A stretch of 64,000 bases of DNA from Anthopleura xanthogrammica (lineage: Eukaryota > Cnidaria > Anthozoa > Actiniaria > Actiniidae). Positions 30,001-40,300 of the stretch are shown piece by piece. The translations under genes and the position numbers were made by a program. The notes under the pieces are model-generated. The model did not search any database and had not been told where the DNA came from. It worked only from the letters and a program-made list of their open reading frames with translations. Position 1 is the stretch's first letter, and every line of letters begins with the position of its first letter. Where the stretch lies: positions 8,389,547 to 8,453,546 of the forward strand of contig OZ025210.1 in NCBI GenBank assembly GCA_964019055.1. Direction: 5' to 3'.

Positions 30001-33000
30001 ATTCGATTTACTACTTTATATACTACTACAGAATATTGTATATTAAGTGTCAATTAAACTGAAGCAAGGGCTTTCTATCACGACAATTAAGACACTTAAA
30101 AATAAAAACGAATAAGGTCGGCCTGATCTAACATTTTTACTGAGTTGGAATTTTCTTCAAGACCGCCAGACAGTTAGAATGCCGGAGTCTGCATAATCTA
30201 AGTAGCAGAAATATCATATTTGAAAGATCTTTAAGATCAGTGAAAACCACAACCTGGTTGGCTCAGTTGGTTAAGCACTGGTTTGCATATGGGAGGTCTT
30301 ACCAATCCTGACTCAGGGTCTTAAAATAACTGAGGAGAAGGTGCTGCCTTTGTAATTACATCTGCAAATGGTTGAGACCTTCATGTGGCTCGGATGACCA
30401 TGTTAATGGTGGTCCCTAATCAACTAGAGACATAATTAATTTAAAAGATGATTACGAGTTTATCATCTGAATTACTGTCAAGTGTCATCCTCTATAAACG
30501 AAATTGATTTAGTTATTTTATTTACTGATTTGTCTATTGTTATTGTCCTAGCTTTTACGCTTGGCTCAGGAACGACCAAAGAAGATGCAATGGTAAGTAT
30601 CAATGACAGGTTGATCTGTATACAGCTATTTCAAAAAACTTTTAATACTGAGTGCTGAATACTGAATAGTGCATTCCAAGAGCAAAGGGCATTGTCTCAT
30701 CAATTTGAAATAAAAAGTAAATATACAGCGATTTGCTCTCTATATGTAGCTAGTATATTGTTTCGGATGGAATGCACTAAAAATAAAATGATTATTATTT
30801 ATTTTACTTCAGACAATATTGCATGACCCAAAAATGCATTTCGGTCTTGGAATGCACTATTCAGTATGCACTATTCAGTATGCACTATTCAGTATGCAGT
30901 CTTCAGTATGCACTATTCAGTATGCACTATTCAGTATGCAGTCTTCAGTATGCACTATTCAGTATGCACTATTCAGTATGCACTATTCAGTATGCACTAT
31001 TCAGTATGCACTATTCAGTATGCACTATTCATTAATCAATGTTTTTTTGAAATAGCTGTATAATCATGTGCTGTGTTTGAATGGTAAAAACTAGAAGCCA
31101 ATAGGAAATGCAGAGAATGTCTTATTCTATAAATCTAACTTGATTGCTGCTGATGTTTGCAGATGATAAGCATCTCAGATGATGAGGATGGGTTCGATGA
31201 ACCACTTTCATCGCACAGAACCAGTACCCAGTGAGTAGATATTGACTGGTTTAGTTTTAATCCTTCTATGACTCTGGGATGGATTGAGAGTAACAGATTT
31301 TGTATCCCATGCATGGATGGATGAACAATGAATGGGTGAAGGGGTGTAAGGATGAATGGGATGGATCGACAGAATGAATGAGTTAAGGGGTGTAAGGATG
31401 AATGGGTGGATGGATGAACAGAATGAATGGGTGGGAGGATGGTGGAATGAAAAGGTAAAGGTAATAGTTAGAAGCAACAAGTAGGAATCTTAGTTAAAGT
31501 GTGCACTGTGTTACACGATGGGCGTAAGTTTGCCAATAATAAGTTGATTGATTGATTTTAATGGATCAATGAAAGTATTGATGGAAGGAAGGAAAAGGGA
31601 GAGGATGGATAGGACAGAAAGAATGGATGGATGAATGGATGAAAGAAATTAATAAAAGATGCAATATTGACTTTGCCCTATTTAGTTAAATTGTATTTTT
31701 CGCGATTATTACAGAATTAAACCTTCAACTTCATCTAACTCAAGATATAAAAAGAAAACCATAGAATACGAGGTAAATCATTCATGTTCGTTTAGCTACT
31801 TATATTTACTGATGGTGGTGGTGGTGGGGTAATGGCACAGGGAGCCCAATTTAGATAAAAGTAAAAGGTGAAAATAAAATCGGGAAAATTTAATTAATTT
31901 TTTTAATTCAAGGTCAAGATAATGTCCTCTATAATACGGACGAGCAAAAAAATCCGTAAAAAATGCACTAGAACTCTTTTTTTTGGGCGCGCCTTTGTTT
32001 TCCTATATAATTTCCCTATGGTATCCTATGTGTGTCAATATACGTTGAAAAAAATGTTCTAGTGCATTTTTTTCGGATTTTTTTGCTTGTCTGTATTATG
32101 GAGAACATTATCTTGACCTTGAATTTTAAAAAATAATTAAGCTAGATTTTTTTCCCGATTTTATTTGCACCTTTTACTTTTATCTAAATTGGGCTCCCTG
32201 TGGTAATGGTGGTGATAATCAGTTGGCATCACAGTGAGCCACAGATGGGGTTATTTATTTCATAACCCAACAACTTCACTGGAATGGATTAAGCTAACTG
32301 AAATAAGATAACCATATTATGTTGATTTTCTTTGTGTTGTTTGTCATAGCTTCCTAAACTTTTCTATTTCACTCCCATTTGTTTGTAAAAACCGAGATCC
32401 GAAACCGAAAATGTATCTCGTATGTAACTAGAAAACCTAACGGTTCATTTAGATACTAAACATTTCAAAATTATAACTATGTTTTTGCTAAAAAAAAACC
32501 TTCAAAAAACTCGTACTGAAAAAATATATAACAGAATATATAAATCTGTAAATGTATATATGAATAGAAATGTGAAATAAGAAGTATTGTATTGTATTGC
32601 CCCCTGGGACAAATGACAGTTGCACGAAAATTTATCGTTGGGCTATGGTCTACTCATGGGCTTATGGCCTCATGGGCTATTGACTCGTAGACCATGAGGG
32701 CTGCAGGTCTAATTGTTTTAGTATAAACCTAATACTAAATCGGTCAAATAAATAATTGTTTTCGCCATTATATAATTGTTTTTGCCATTGTTTCGGCTGG
32801 TGGTCTATCACCAACAGACCACTAGTAGCTCAGCCAATCAGAGCGCAGAATTTGTAATAGACCACTAGTAGGTTTATACTAATTAACAATTAGTCCTCGA
32901 GTCCGAATGGTCTACGAGTCAATAGCCCTTGAGGCCGAAGGCCGAATGGGCTATTGACTCGTAGGCCATGAGGGCGAGAGGTCTAATTGTTTTAGTAAAA

Positions 33001-33275
33001 ACCTACTAATCGGTCCAATAAAAGGATGCAAAAAGTTTTGGATTTTGCTTTAAATATATATTTTTTGGTTTTCAAAACCGGCGCTTTTCGCTACTAGAGG
33101 TCTATCACTAATAGACCCCTAGTAGCTCAGCCAATCACAGGGCTCGATTGGTGATAGACCATTAGTAGGTTTTTTCTAATACTCAATATTTTCTGTTGAT
33201 TTTATTTATTAGGAAAGTGACGATTCTGATAACCCATTCAGTATGGAGCCAAGCAACAAGAAAGTACGAAGATAG
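18074..33275 (+). CDS. MRE11: MRE11 double-strand-break repair nuclease, 18 exons
   Basis: Exons: 18074-18090, 18160-18191, 19362-19462, 20193-20353, 22011-22098, 24109-24365, 24628-24819, 25356-25515, 26173-26253, 26676-26799, 27360-27475, 27779-28024, 29127-29235, 29839-29982, 30552-30592, 31163-31230, 31715-31772 and 33213-33275. Phases agree and give 685 residues (human 708). MRE11 is the Mn-dependent nuclease of the MRE11-RAD50-NBS1 complex. Phosphoesterase motifs are intact: DIHLG (19-23), [11 protein letters not shown] (Asp59), GNHDD (126-130, His128), HQNR (His216) and WGHEHE (His244, His246). The capping and RAD50-binding regions follow (VEYSGGF..., [10 protein letters not shown]). 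Exon 14 encodes a Gly/Arg-rich (GAR) segment, residues 562-605. The acidic C-terminus DDSDNPFSM matches the conserved end. One intron (24366-24627) starts GC instead of GT. Introns are loaded with repeats. Exons 15-17 are less conserved and less certain. Confidence 0.94.
18345..18930. repeat. Cluster of hAT-like MITE pieces
   Basis: Several ends of the GGATCCAGG/GTATCTAGGGGG type occur in MRE11 intron 2, e.g. TCTAGGGCGTATCTAGGGGG, AGGTGTATCTAAAGGGGGAT, AATCCTGGACATGCCCCTA and GTGGATCCAGGATTTTT, with C runs. Element limits are not clear. This explains the short ORFs here. Confidence 0.5.
19119..19286. mobile_element. TA-flanked MITE in MRE11 intron 2
   Basis: The ends TATAGAGGCTTTACACCATC and the inverted GATGGTGCAAAGCCTGTATA give a 168-bp foldback. 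The arms extend through GTGATGGCAGCCATG/CATGGCTGCC. TA at both edges suits a Tc1/mariner-type origin. Confidence 0.65.
20990..21357. repeat. Long foldback inverted repeat in MRE11 intron 4
   Basis: Arms of about 170 bp are mirrored around 21175. For example CAGCTGAGATATGGCCATTT at 21104 is inverted at 21226-21245. ATACAATTCACTGTATTTTC pairs with the inverse near 21192-21213. The outer ends are ATGTCATAAAAA and TTTTTATGATGT. The loop is only a few bases, so RNA across it would form a long hairpin. No ORF. Confidence 0.75.
22775..23315. repeat. 80-bp minisatellite in MRE11 intron 5
   Basis: About six to seven units of exactly 80 bp occur, marked by TCACTTTTT at 22981, 23061, 23141 and 23221 and by CATACCATTATTCTAC. 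Left units are more diverged; the right four are nearly identical. Confidence 0.85.
24366..24627 (+). other. MRE11 intron with GC-AG boundaries
   Basis: The protein motif HQNR|AKHG fixes the exon ends. The exon 6 end AACAG is followed by GCATGA, and exon 7 follows CAG at 24627. No GT near the junction keeps the reading frame and the conserved residues. GC-AG introns are a known minority class. Confidence 0.75.
25013..25340. repeat. (CTGA)n microsatellite ending 15 nt before a splice acceptor
   Basis: About 77 uninterrupted CTGA units run to 25320, followed by five TTGA/GATT-type units to 25340. The MRE11 exon 8 acceptor AG is at 25354-25355. On the minus strand the run translates as (SVSQ)n, an artefact. 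Confidence 0.95.
27168..27293. mobile_element. hAT-like MITE remnant
   Basis: The left end CCAGGGGCAGATCTAGGGG and the right end CTTCCTGGATCTGAAG are inverted relatives of the 1327-1722 element ends. The flanks give no clean duplication. MRE11 intron 10. Confidence 0.5.
28578..29007. mobile_element. Family A MITE split by a second insertion
   Basis: The ends ATAAACCATTTCAGCTTGGG and the inverted CCCAAGCTGAAAAGGTTTAT, with the CCATTTCAGACCATGTG block, match the 3276-3476 family. Comparison with that copy shows the interior is interrupted at 28647-28870. It lies in MRE11 intron 12. Confidence 0.65.
28647..28870. mobile_element. Nested short insertion with TAT flanks
   Basis: This 224-bp segment is absent from the family A copy at 3276-3476, where AGAGTATCATTT is continuous. 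Here AGAGTAT is followed by the insert, and then TATCATTT resumes, so TAT is duplicated. The interior has repeated GCGACGTTTCATGC/TGTGACGTCACA-type dyads. A 3-bp duplication would suit a Harbinger-type MITE. Confidence 0.55.
29382..29513. repeat. Interspersed repeat family B, copy 3
   Basis: AAAGACCCCTTTAATGTGAT to GCTGCAAGGGGTCT, with the same internal AACAAAAGAAT and TTTTGTCCTCCAA blocks as the copies at 4912 and 8247. MRE11 intron 13. Confidence 0.7.
30250..30445 (+). mobile_element. tRNA-derived SINE
   Basis: GGTTGGCTCAGTTGGTTAAG looks like a tRNA D-arm/A box. About 40 bp on, GGTCTTACCAATCCTGACTC sits where a B box should be but is degraded. The body AACTGAGGAGAAGGTGCTGC and CATGTGGCTCGGATGACCAT follows, then an AT-rich end. 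Inserted in MRE11 intron 14. Confidence 0.6.
30619..31062. mobile_element. TA-flanked MITE with minisatellite core
   Basis: The ends TACAGCTATTTCAAAAAACT and the inverted GTTTTTTTGAAATAGCTGTA are bounded by TA on each side. Further in, ACTGAATAGTGCATTCCAAG (30663-30682) is inverted at about 30846-30865. The interior has expanded into a 14-bp tandem repeat (30850-31031). MRE11 intron 15. Confidence 0.7.
30850..31031. repeat. 14-bp minisatellite
   Basis: About 13 units of TGCACTATTCAGTA, a few changed to TGCAGTCTTCAGTA at a regular spacing. The unit copies the inner end of the surrounding MITE. It yields long but meaningless ORFs in all plus frames. Confidence 0.9.
31300..31650. repeat. Degenerate GGATGAAT-type simple repeat
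   Basis: Imperfect GGATGGATGAA/GAATGGGTG units recur at 31312-31450 and again at 31565-31650 in MRE11 intron 16. The (IHP..HPFI) minus-strand ORF across it is an artefact. Confidence 0.6.
31828..32209. mobile_element. Long-arm MITE with 8-bp target duplication
   Basis: The element 31836-32201 has inverted arms of about 150 bp, starting CACAGGGAGCCCAATTTAGA. It is flanked by GGTAATGG at 31828-31835 and 32202-32209. The centre holds GGGCGCGCC. No ORF. The 8-bp duplication suggests a hAT-type mobiliser. MRE11 intron 17. Confidence 0.75.
32672..33180. repeat. Two adjacent copies of a palindromic MITE
   Basis: Copy 1 (about 32705-32896) and copy 2 (about 32979-33180) each start AGGTCTAATTGTTTTAGTA and contain CTAGTAGCTCAGCCAATCA and GACCA(C/T)TAGTAGGTTT. 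The leader GGGCTATTGACTCGTAG precedes both (32665-32703 and 32949-32976). The second copy ends about 30 bp before MRE11's last exon. Confidence 0.65.
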
Positions 33276-33324
33276 ACGAAGATAGCCATTGATGTGACAA
33301 ATGCCATAAATGTCATGATGAAAA

Positions 33325-33621
33325 CCCGGGGGGGGGGGGGTACTCCCTATAATTGACTATACGGGGATGCTCCGCCCGAAAGGGGTACGTTTTTCAGGCC
33401 ACAGGTATAGAAATTTGTGGGAATTTGTGAATTTTGGCATAAAAAGGGGTAGTTTTTCTTCAAAAGTATGTGAAAAAAAGTACAAAGTCAGGCAAAAAAG
33501 TACGTAAAAGGGGTAACTTTTTGCTGAAATTTGGTATATCAAAGGGTAAGGGGTCGAGAGTCCGGGCGGAGCATCCCCGTATGAAACGACCCGAAGTACC
33601 CCCCCCCCCCCCTTCCCGGGG
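33325..33621. mobile_element. G-run MITE (copy 2)
   Basis: Starts CCCGGGGG...TACTCCCTATAA and ends GAAGTACCCCC...TTCCCGGGG. Internal blocks GGGGATGCTC, CCCGAAAGGGGTAC and GGGTAAGGGGTCGAGAGTCC match the copy at 4535-4725. This copy has about 90 extra bp of AAAAGGGGTA-type repeats. Confidence 0.7.
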
Positions 33622-33932
33622 TGAAAATAGTTATATATCAGTTTGCTTATTTACATCAAATGTAACCATGTTTTTCTGAATCGTAGAAAAAAGGAAACCA
33701 CAAAAAAATACTTTTATTAGATAAGATATTTTTAGTTTTAAGAAATAGTTTCATTCCAAGCATTAATTGATTGTAAATACGAAATGCAATATAATGTTTA
33801 TCAAGCTGGCATTAACTTTATCATATCCCTTTGTCTGTTAATGTTCTTTCATGGTATTGTTTGTTCCTTTCTCTCATTCATTTTTCTGTGACTAAGTGGA
33901 TTCTACCCAGCAAGGACTATTTTCTGTTAGAG

Positions 33933-34197
33933 CAGATTTCGTATGACTGCGAAAAGTTCAGCGTCGTGGGCTTGTCTTGTGATATTTTCTAGAATTTTGA
34001 TTGGCTGATATTTTTCTCGCGCAATGTTTTTGGTCTGGCGTACTTAGTCAGTGCCGTGACCGTGTTTCGTGCATTTGATTGGATGAAGAGTGCGCGACGC
34101 CTTGCCGACACCGTGATGTTTTCTAGATTTTTGTTTGGCGGACTTTTTGTGTCGACCGCGTTCGTGCCGTGAGCTTTCACAGTCATACGAAATCTGC
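33933..34197. mobile_element. MITE with CAGATTTCGTATGACTG ends
   Basis: CAGATTTCGTATGACTGCGA at the left and the inverted CAGTCATACGAAATCTG at the right, 265 bp apart. The interior is CG-rich with two TTTTCTAGA(A/T)TTTTG(A/T)TTGGC blocks. No ORF. Confidence 0.65.
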
Positions 34198-34365
34198 ACT
34201 ATTGTTTAGTAAGTTGTATTATAGGACCTTAGCCTTATCTGAAAAACGAAGCAACCCATTCATGCAATTTAAATTAATTCATCTGCAGCGAATTCTATAG
34301 CTGAAAAATAACATCTAGTAATTGTTTTATCTTTTTTACATAATACTTTGGGGCTATTAGTTTTC

Positions 34366-37300
34366 CTATTCTTTTCCCTCTGAGCGTTCCTTTCCTTGTT
34401 TTGGCTTGTAGAGCATCAAAACCTTTTCTTTATCTCCTTCCTCTTCGTTTCGATGGACTTCTTTCAACTTTTCCTTTGCTTTATCGCCTTTTAAAACAAA
34501 GTCTTTTTCGTTTTCTGAATTTTCCGCTGCAGGAAACAAAAAAATACCATTCTATTACTCGGCTATTTTCATCAGTAAACATGCGAACTCTGTAGTCGAG
34601 AGTTGCCCGTTGGAATTTTTTTTTCACTGCCGCCAGTCAAAAATATAAAATATACCGACTGATTATTTTTGATTGACGGAAGCGAAAAAACAAAGCCACA
34701 AAAAATGAGGGTTTATCAGGTCTTGCGTGACATTTTAAATTTTAATCTAACAAAAAAGAAAATATAATAGCTGTTGCCTCCCAACATTTTTTCCATACAT
34801 TTCTCTGTAAAAGCAGCCAACTTCGGTCGCCCATATCTTCGGCGTTATTCAATAAAACCACTTCAAACTTTCCAATTTTACTAATTTTACTATGCTCTTT
34901 TCACATATTATATTTTCTTTTTTGTTGGATTAAAATTTAAAATGTCACGTAAGACCTAATAAACCCTCATTGAAATGAAATTCTTTTATGTTTCGTTTTG
35001 TAAAACGTAGTTTCCCGCCAAGTGCTTCAACTCGGCAAGTGCTGTTTCTAGTTTTGATTTCATGCGTCAAGTATATAATTTTCCCGCCAGTTTGCGCCCG
35101 CAAGGCGTCCTCGCGTCAATGGCATCAGTCGCCGGAAGTTTTTTTTGCACGCCAATATATAGCATCACATTGAAGGTTGTGTTCAGTAAACAATACATTT
35201 GAAAATGCGTTAAAATTTGATAACAAGTCCTGTAAGAAAATGAACGAAAGCTCAGATGGTGAATGATCTACTTACCGTTGCAGTTCAGAGCTGTGCAAAC
35301 CCAGTTTCCACAGGCACAAACACTATTCATAGAAAAAAGAAGAAACTTTTTAGACTGATCTAAGTCAGAACACGTCTAACTAAGACATCTAATGGGAATT
35401 TAGGATGCTGGATTTTGCTGAGGGAGTAGAACAGCGGAAGATCAGGGGTAAAAACCTTCGGGATCAAGGGAGAGACCCGGCAAACAGACTCCACTCCTGT
35501 GATGCCGAGTCCAGGAATCGAACACGAGTCCCAGAGGGGAGAGGCGAGTGTACGACGCCCTTGATTCCCCAACAAATCAAAATGGTCATCAAATTTCAAT
35601 GATGAGGTATTTTCTTACCAGGTATTGCATTCAGCTGGGATCTCTGCACCGTCATTATAGTATTCTCCCTCCAGTTCACAGCCTTTAGAAACAAGAATTT
35701 ATCAAGGAATGTAAGAAAAGAATAACGACCCCGAGGGAAGTTATTTTACTGATTCTTTCTATTCTCCAGCAATTTGCTTGGCAATGTTAATCTTTAGATT
35801 CTCCGAGATTCACTTCTTGGGACTCGATTCTATTTTTTTTTTGCAGTGACAGAGTGTCCTAACTTCAGGAATACTTTTCAATCCTTATTCTTACTTACGT
35901 TCTTTTGGTGGCTTGAAAGCTGTTGAGACATTAAAAAAATATCAGCACAAACCGTATTCAATGTCTTGGTATTGGGTCGGTATTGGGTCAGTTTCTATAC
36001 ATTTACTGTATTGTTAACCTAAATACCTCGTGACTTGAAACAATTGTTTGATAGCAACAGAGTGTAACTCTGTGATCTACTATTACTATATTCCCATTCA
36101 AATCTTTTAGTCTTCTGGCATTCATACATAATTACTAGATATTTATTGTCTTAGAAATATAGAATTTTTAAATCACGTTCAGGAAATGAAATTATAATGG
36201 TACCTGGATCTAAGCACTTCATAAATTCATGAAATGTAAGCTCCCAATCAGCGTCTTCATCCGAGACTGCGATCAACGCATCTGCACAAAGGCCTTGCAG
36301 AACAGGATTGATGAATTCATCGGCTCCTGGCATCTAAGATGTAAAGATACCAAGTCTATAGAAATCCTTTAGAAAACTTTAGGCATCAGGTTGTTTCATT
36401 TCAGGCCACATGTCATTTCCTTGCTTATTATGCCTTTCTTTGCCAAATAATGCATAACAAGGCAATACAAAGCACAATTCGTATTCAAAGCTTTTATTCC
36501 CAGGGTATAGACACGATAAACAGTACCCTAAAACTACTGGTTCTAATTGAACTTCACTGAAGAAATAATGAAAATTCCCTGTCTTTTTTTGTTGATGTTG
36601 TTGTTGTCCCCCCCCCCCCCCCCCTTCCCCGATTTCGGCTAGGATTTCTATAGACTTGGTAAGATCAACTTCGCATTTGCATCCTAACTGAACAATGTTT
36701 GGTTTGCAATCATTTCCAAGGGAGTACATAGGAAAATAACAAAAGCCATGGCCGCCATGTTGGAAGATATAACAAAAGAAATCATTGAAAAAAATCTTTT
36801 GTCAAATTTACGTCTATGACGTCATGTGCAAACGAAGAATCAGAAGAGAGGAGTATCGCAATGATTTTTACTTTGTATACTTACCTGTCCAACTGACTCG
36901 TTAGATTTGATGAGTTGAGCAAATTCCTTTCTGCTTAACTTAGCATTCTTGTCCTCATCCATTGCATCAAAGTATTTCTTGAAGATGTCATGATCACCAT
37001 CCGATTCATCCACAAATTCACCCTGGAACTTCAGCCAAACAATAAGCCTGTTGCGTAAATCATCTCTGTTGTGCTCATAGCAAACCACTGCAGTCATGGA
37101 AGAGAAACATGGATTCATTTAGTATCTGGACTCTTCCCCCTTTACTTTGCTCATTGATTTAGTATGTTGCCACAACCCCCTTGGTAAACAACCCCCTTGG
37201 ATCCAGACTGGATGCGCCTCACTGGACAGCACACTTAGATCTAAGCTCTAGTTTTTTTCCATTTATCTGCTCTATTTAATTACTTTTGGAATTTATTTCT

Positions 37301-40300
37301 TCATATCAAGCAAGTTAACGTCTTGCTTTACCACCCAGGATGAATTTCAGACGACCAATCTTGACTTTGATGACCGTATTTTCAACTATTCAACGAACGA
37401 CGACTTCACATTTGAATGGTCTCAGCACGCGCCATTATTCTCAAGATTACTTAAAGCAAATCAACCACCACATCTCTCAACACAAGATAACTCCGCGTTT
37501 ATCTTCCGAAGCTTTCTCTACTATCAAAGACTTAGGATTGCCTAGACTTAGACGTGGTTGTCGTGCAGGAATTAAGGTACAAAATCGTCAAAAACCTTAT
37601 CAAAATATTCCTGTGCGAATAACTTGTAGCTCCCATGAGAGCCAAAAGAAACATCAACATGTAAATTTGTCCAACTTGGTAAACATTAGCATGATAGCAA
37701 GTGCGCACTCAACCGACGAATCCAACAATGAATCATCGAACAATACATCGCTCATGCCTGATTCAAACATTGAAATCAACAATGCAGATGAAATCAACCC
37801 ACCATTAGCTCCTAAAAACACTAGAAGAAAACCATCCTACAAGCGTAACAACAGAAGAAAATTAACTTGCATGACAATAAACTGTCGTAGCGTAAAAAAT
37901 AAAATAGCGGACATCGCTGCAGTAATCGATCAATACAGGCCAGACATTATTTTGGGGACTGAATCTTGGTTAAACTCGAATATTGAGAACAGCGAAATAT
38001 TTCCACATGGCTATAAGATCTACAGGAAAGACAGGTCTGGTGATTGTAACGGCGGAGGAGTTTTTCAAGCAGTAAAAAATGATATCATTATCACACATCG
38101 ATCGGATTTGGATACAGACTGCGAAATCATCTGGACTCAGTGTCAACTGGCAGACAAGAAATCGAAATCACTACTTATCTGCTCGTATTACCGACCAAAT
38201 TCGTCTAACATAAACAGCCTCAACGAGCTTGATGCATCATTGTTAAAGTTGGGGAATAGACTACATAAAAACAACATCATCATATCTGGCGATTTTAACG
38301 CTCCTGATATTTCTTGGGATGGTGAATATTCAAGCCATTCCCCTGCATCTGATAGACTTTTGGAAATAATCGATGATCATGACTTAAGCCAACACGTCAA
38401 AGAACCAACCAGATGTGACGACAGCTCACAGAATATATTAGATCTAATACTCTCAAATAATTCAAACATCATTGAAAATGTCAAGGTAGTTCCTGGTATC
38501 AGTGACCACGAAATCGTGTTGTTCTCTGTGAACACTTCATGCCGAAGAAAGAAGAATGTAAAGCGTAAAATATTCATCCGAAAGAAAGCAGACTCTACTC
38601 GCATTAAACAAGAACTCGCAAATCTCTCGTCCTACATGGCAGAATGTAGATTTAACTCGATCGACGAAAAATGGAACTGCTTTGAAGAAAACATCCACCG
38701 TATAATGGACTCTTGCATTCCTTCCAAAATGACTAGCTCACGATATAATCTACCATGGTTCAATCGATCACTCAGACGGTTATCCAAAAGGAAACAAAGG
38801 ATATACAACAAAGCAAAAACATCTGGCAAACAAGATGACTGGAAAACGTTCCGTCAAGTTAGAAAACAAATGCACACGAGTCTTAAAGAAGCAAGACACA
38901 AGTATATTTCTGATTACCTTGGTGATGCTATCGAAGAAAACCCAAAGCGATTCTGGTCGTACATAAAACAACTAAAAAATGAAGATCCTGGAATTGCAGA
39001 CTTTGAAGTGAACGGTTCAATAATTAGTGATAGCAACTCGAAAGCTGAAATACTCAATAAGCATTTTTCAAATGTCTTTACGCAAGAAGACCACTCCAAC
39101 ATCCCTCATACTGGTACTGACAGAAAACCCAGCATTGATCGTCTGTTTATCACTGTGAACGGAGTTGCTAAGCAATTATCGTTGTTGAAACCAAACAAAG
39201 CCTCTGGACCAGATGCCATTCCACCCTGGTTTCTCAAAGAATATGCCAACGAGATCGCTCTTATTCTTACCAATATCTACCAAGATTCTATTGAAAGCGG
39301 AACTGTGCCCAGTAGATGGAAATCTGCGAATGTATGCGGTGTCTTTAAAAAAGGGAAAAAGTCTGATCCTTCCAACTACAGACCGATATCTCTAACTTGT
39401 ATTGCAGCAAAGATCCTTGAGCATATTGTGCATAGCCACGTGATGAAGCATTTTGACTACTATAACGTTCTTACAGATTGTCAACATGGCTTTAGATCAA
39501 AACGTTCCACCGAGCTCCAACTTATCCTTACTATCCACGATATTGCAAGTTCCTTGCAACAAAACAAATCAATCCATGCTGCTGTGCTAGATTTCTCGAA
39601 AGCCTTCGACAAGGTTCCACACAGACGTCTATTAAAGAAACTAGAGCACTACGGCATCCGTGGAAGTCTACTGTCTTGGATGGAATCTTTCCTCACTAAA
39701 CGCATGCAAACAGTCATCTGCGAAGGTGCATCATCTTCTCCCTGCTCAGTTACCTCTGGTGTGCCCCAAGGAACAGTGTTAGGCCCATTGTTGTTTCTGA
39801 CATACGTAAACGATCTTCCCAATGGTCTAACCTCCAGTGTTAAACTCTTCGCGGATGACACCCTCTTGTATGGTATTGTTGTAGATGATTCCGACTGCGA
39901 CAAGCTACAAGATGATCTCAACAAACTTGAACAATGGCAACATCGCTGGCAGATGGAATTTAATCCCTCTAAGTGCAACATCATCTGCATATCAACAAAG
40001 CAAAAGCCTCCAAAAAGACAGTACACTTTTTGTGGTTCCCAACTTGCTCAAGTAGACTCCATATCGTACTTGGGTATTACTGTTAACAGTAAATTGAAGT
40101 GGACACCCCACATCTCATCAATCTCAAGTAATGCGAGTAAGTCATTAGGTCTAATAAGAAGAAATCTTTGGAACTGCCCAAGAAAGGTGCGTGAAACCAC
40201 CTATACTACCATCGTACGGCCTAAATTAGAATACGCAAGCGCCTCTTGGGATCCATACCACAAGAAAGATATATCAGCCCTAGAGAGAGTCCAAAGAAAA

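Larger units (their letters stand above)
33276..34365. other. Gap between convergent MRE11 and FSTL1-like genes
   Basis: About 1.1 kb holding both 3' UTRs, tail to tail, and two MITEs listed separately. No clear AATAAA was found for either gene here, so transcript ends are unknown. Confidence 0.5.

Noticed and set aside
30819..31063. Three plus-strand ORFs with [14 protein letters not shown] repeats
   Set aside because: The 14-bp minisatellite reads open in every frame; no coding evidence.
36804..36825. CRE-like TGACGTCA site as a promoter element
   Set aside because: It sits in an intron of the FSTL1-like gene, and similar dyads occur by chance in MITE-rich DNA.
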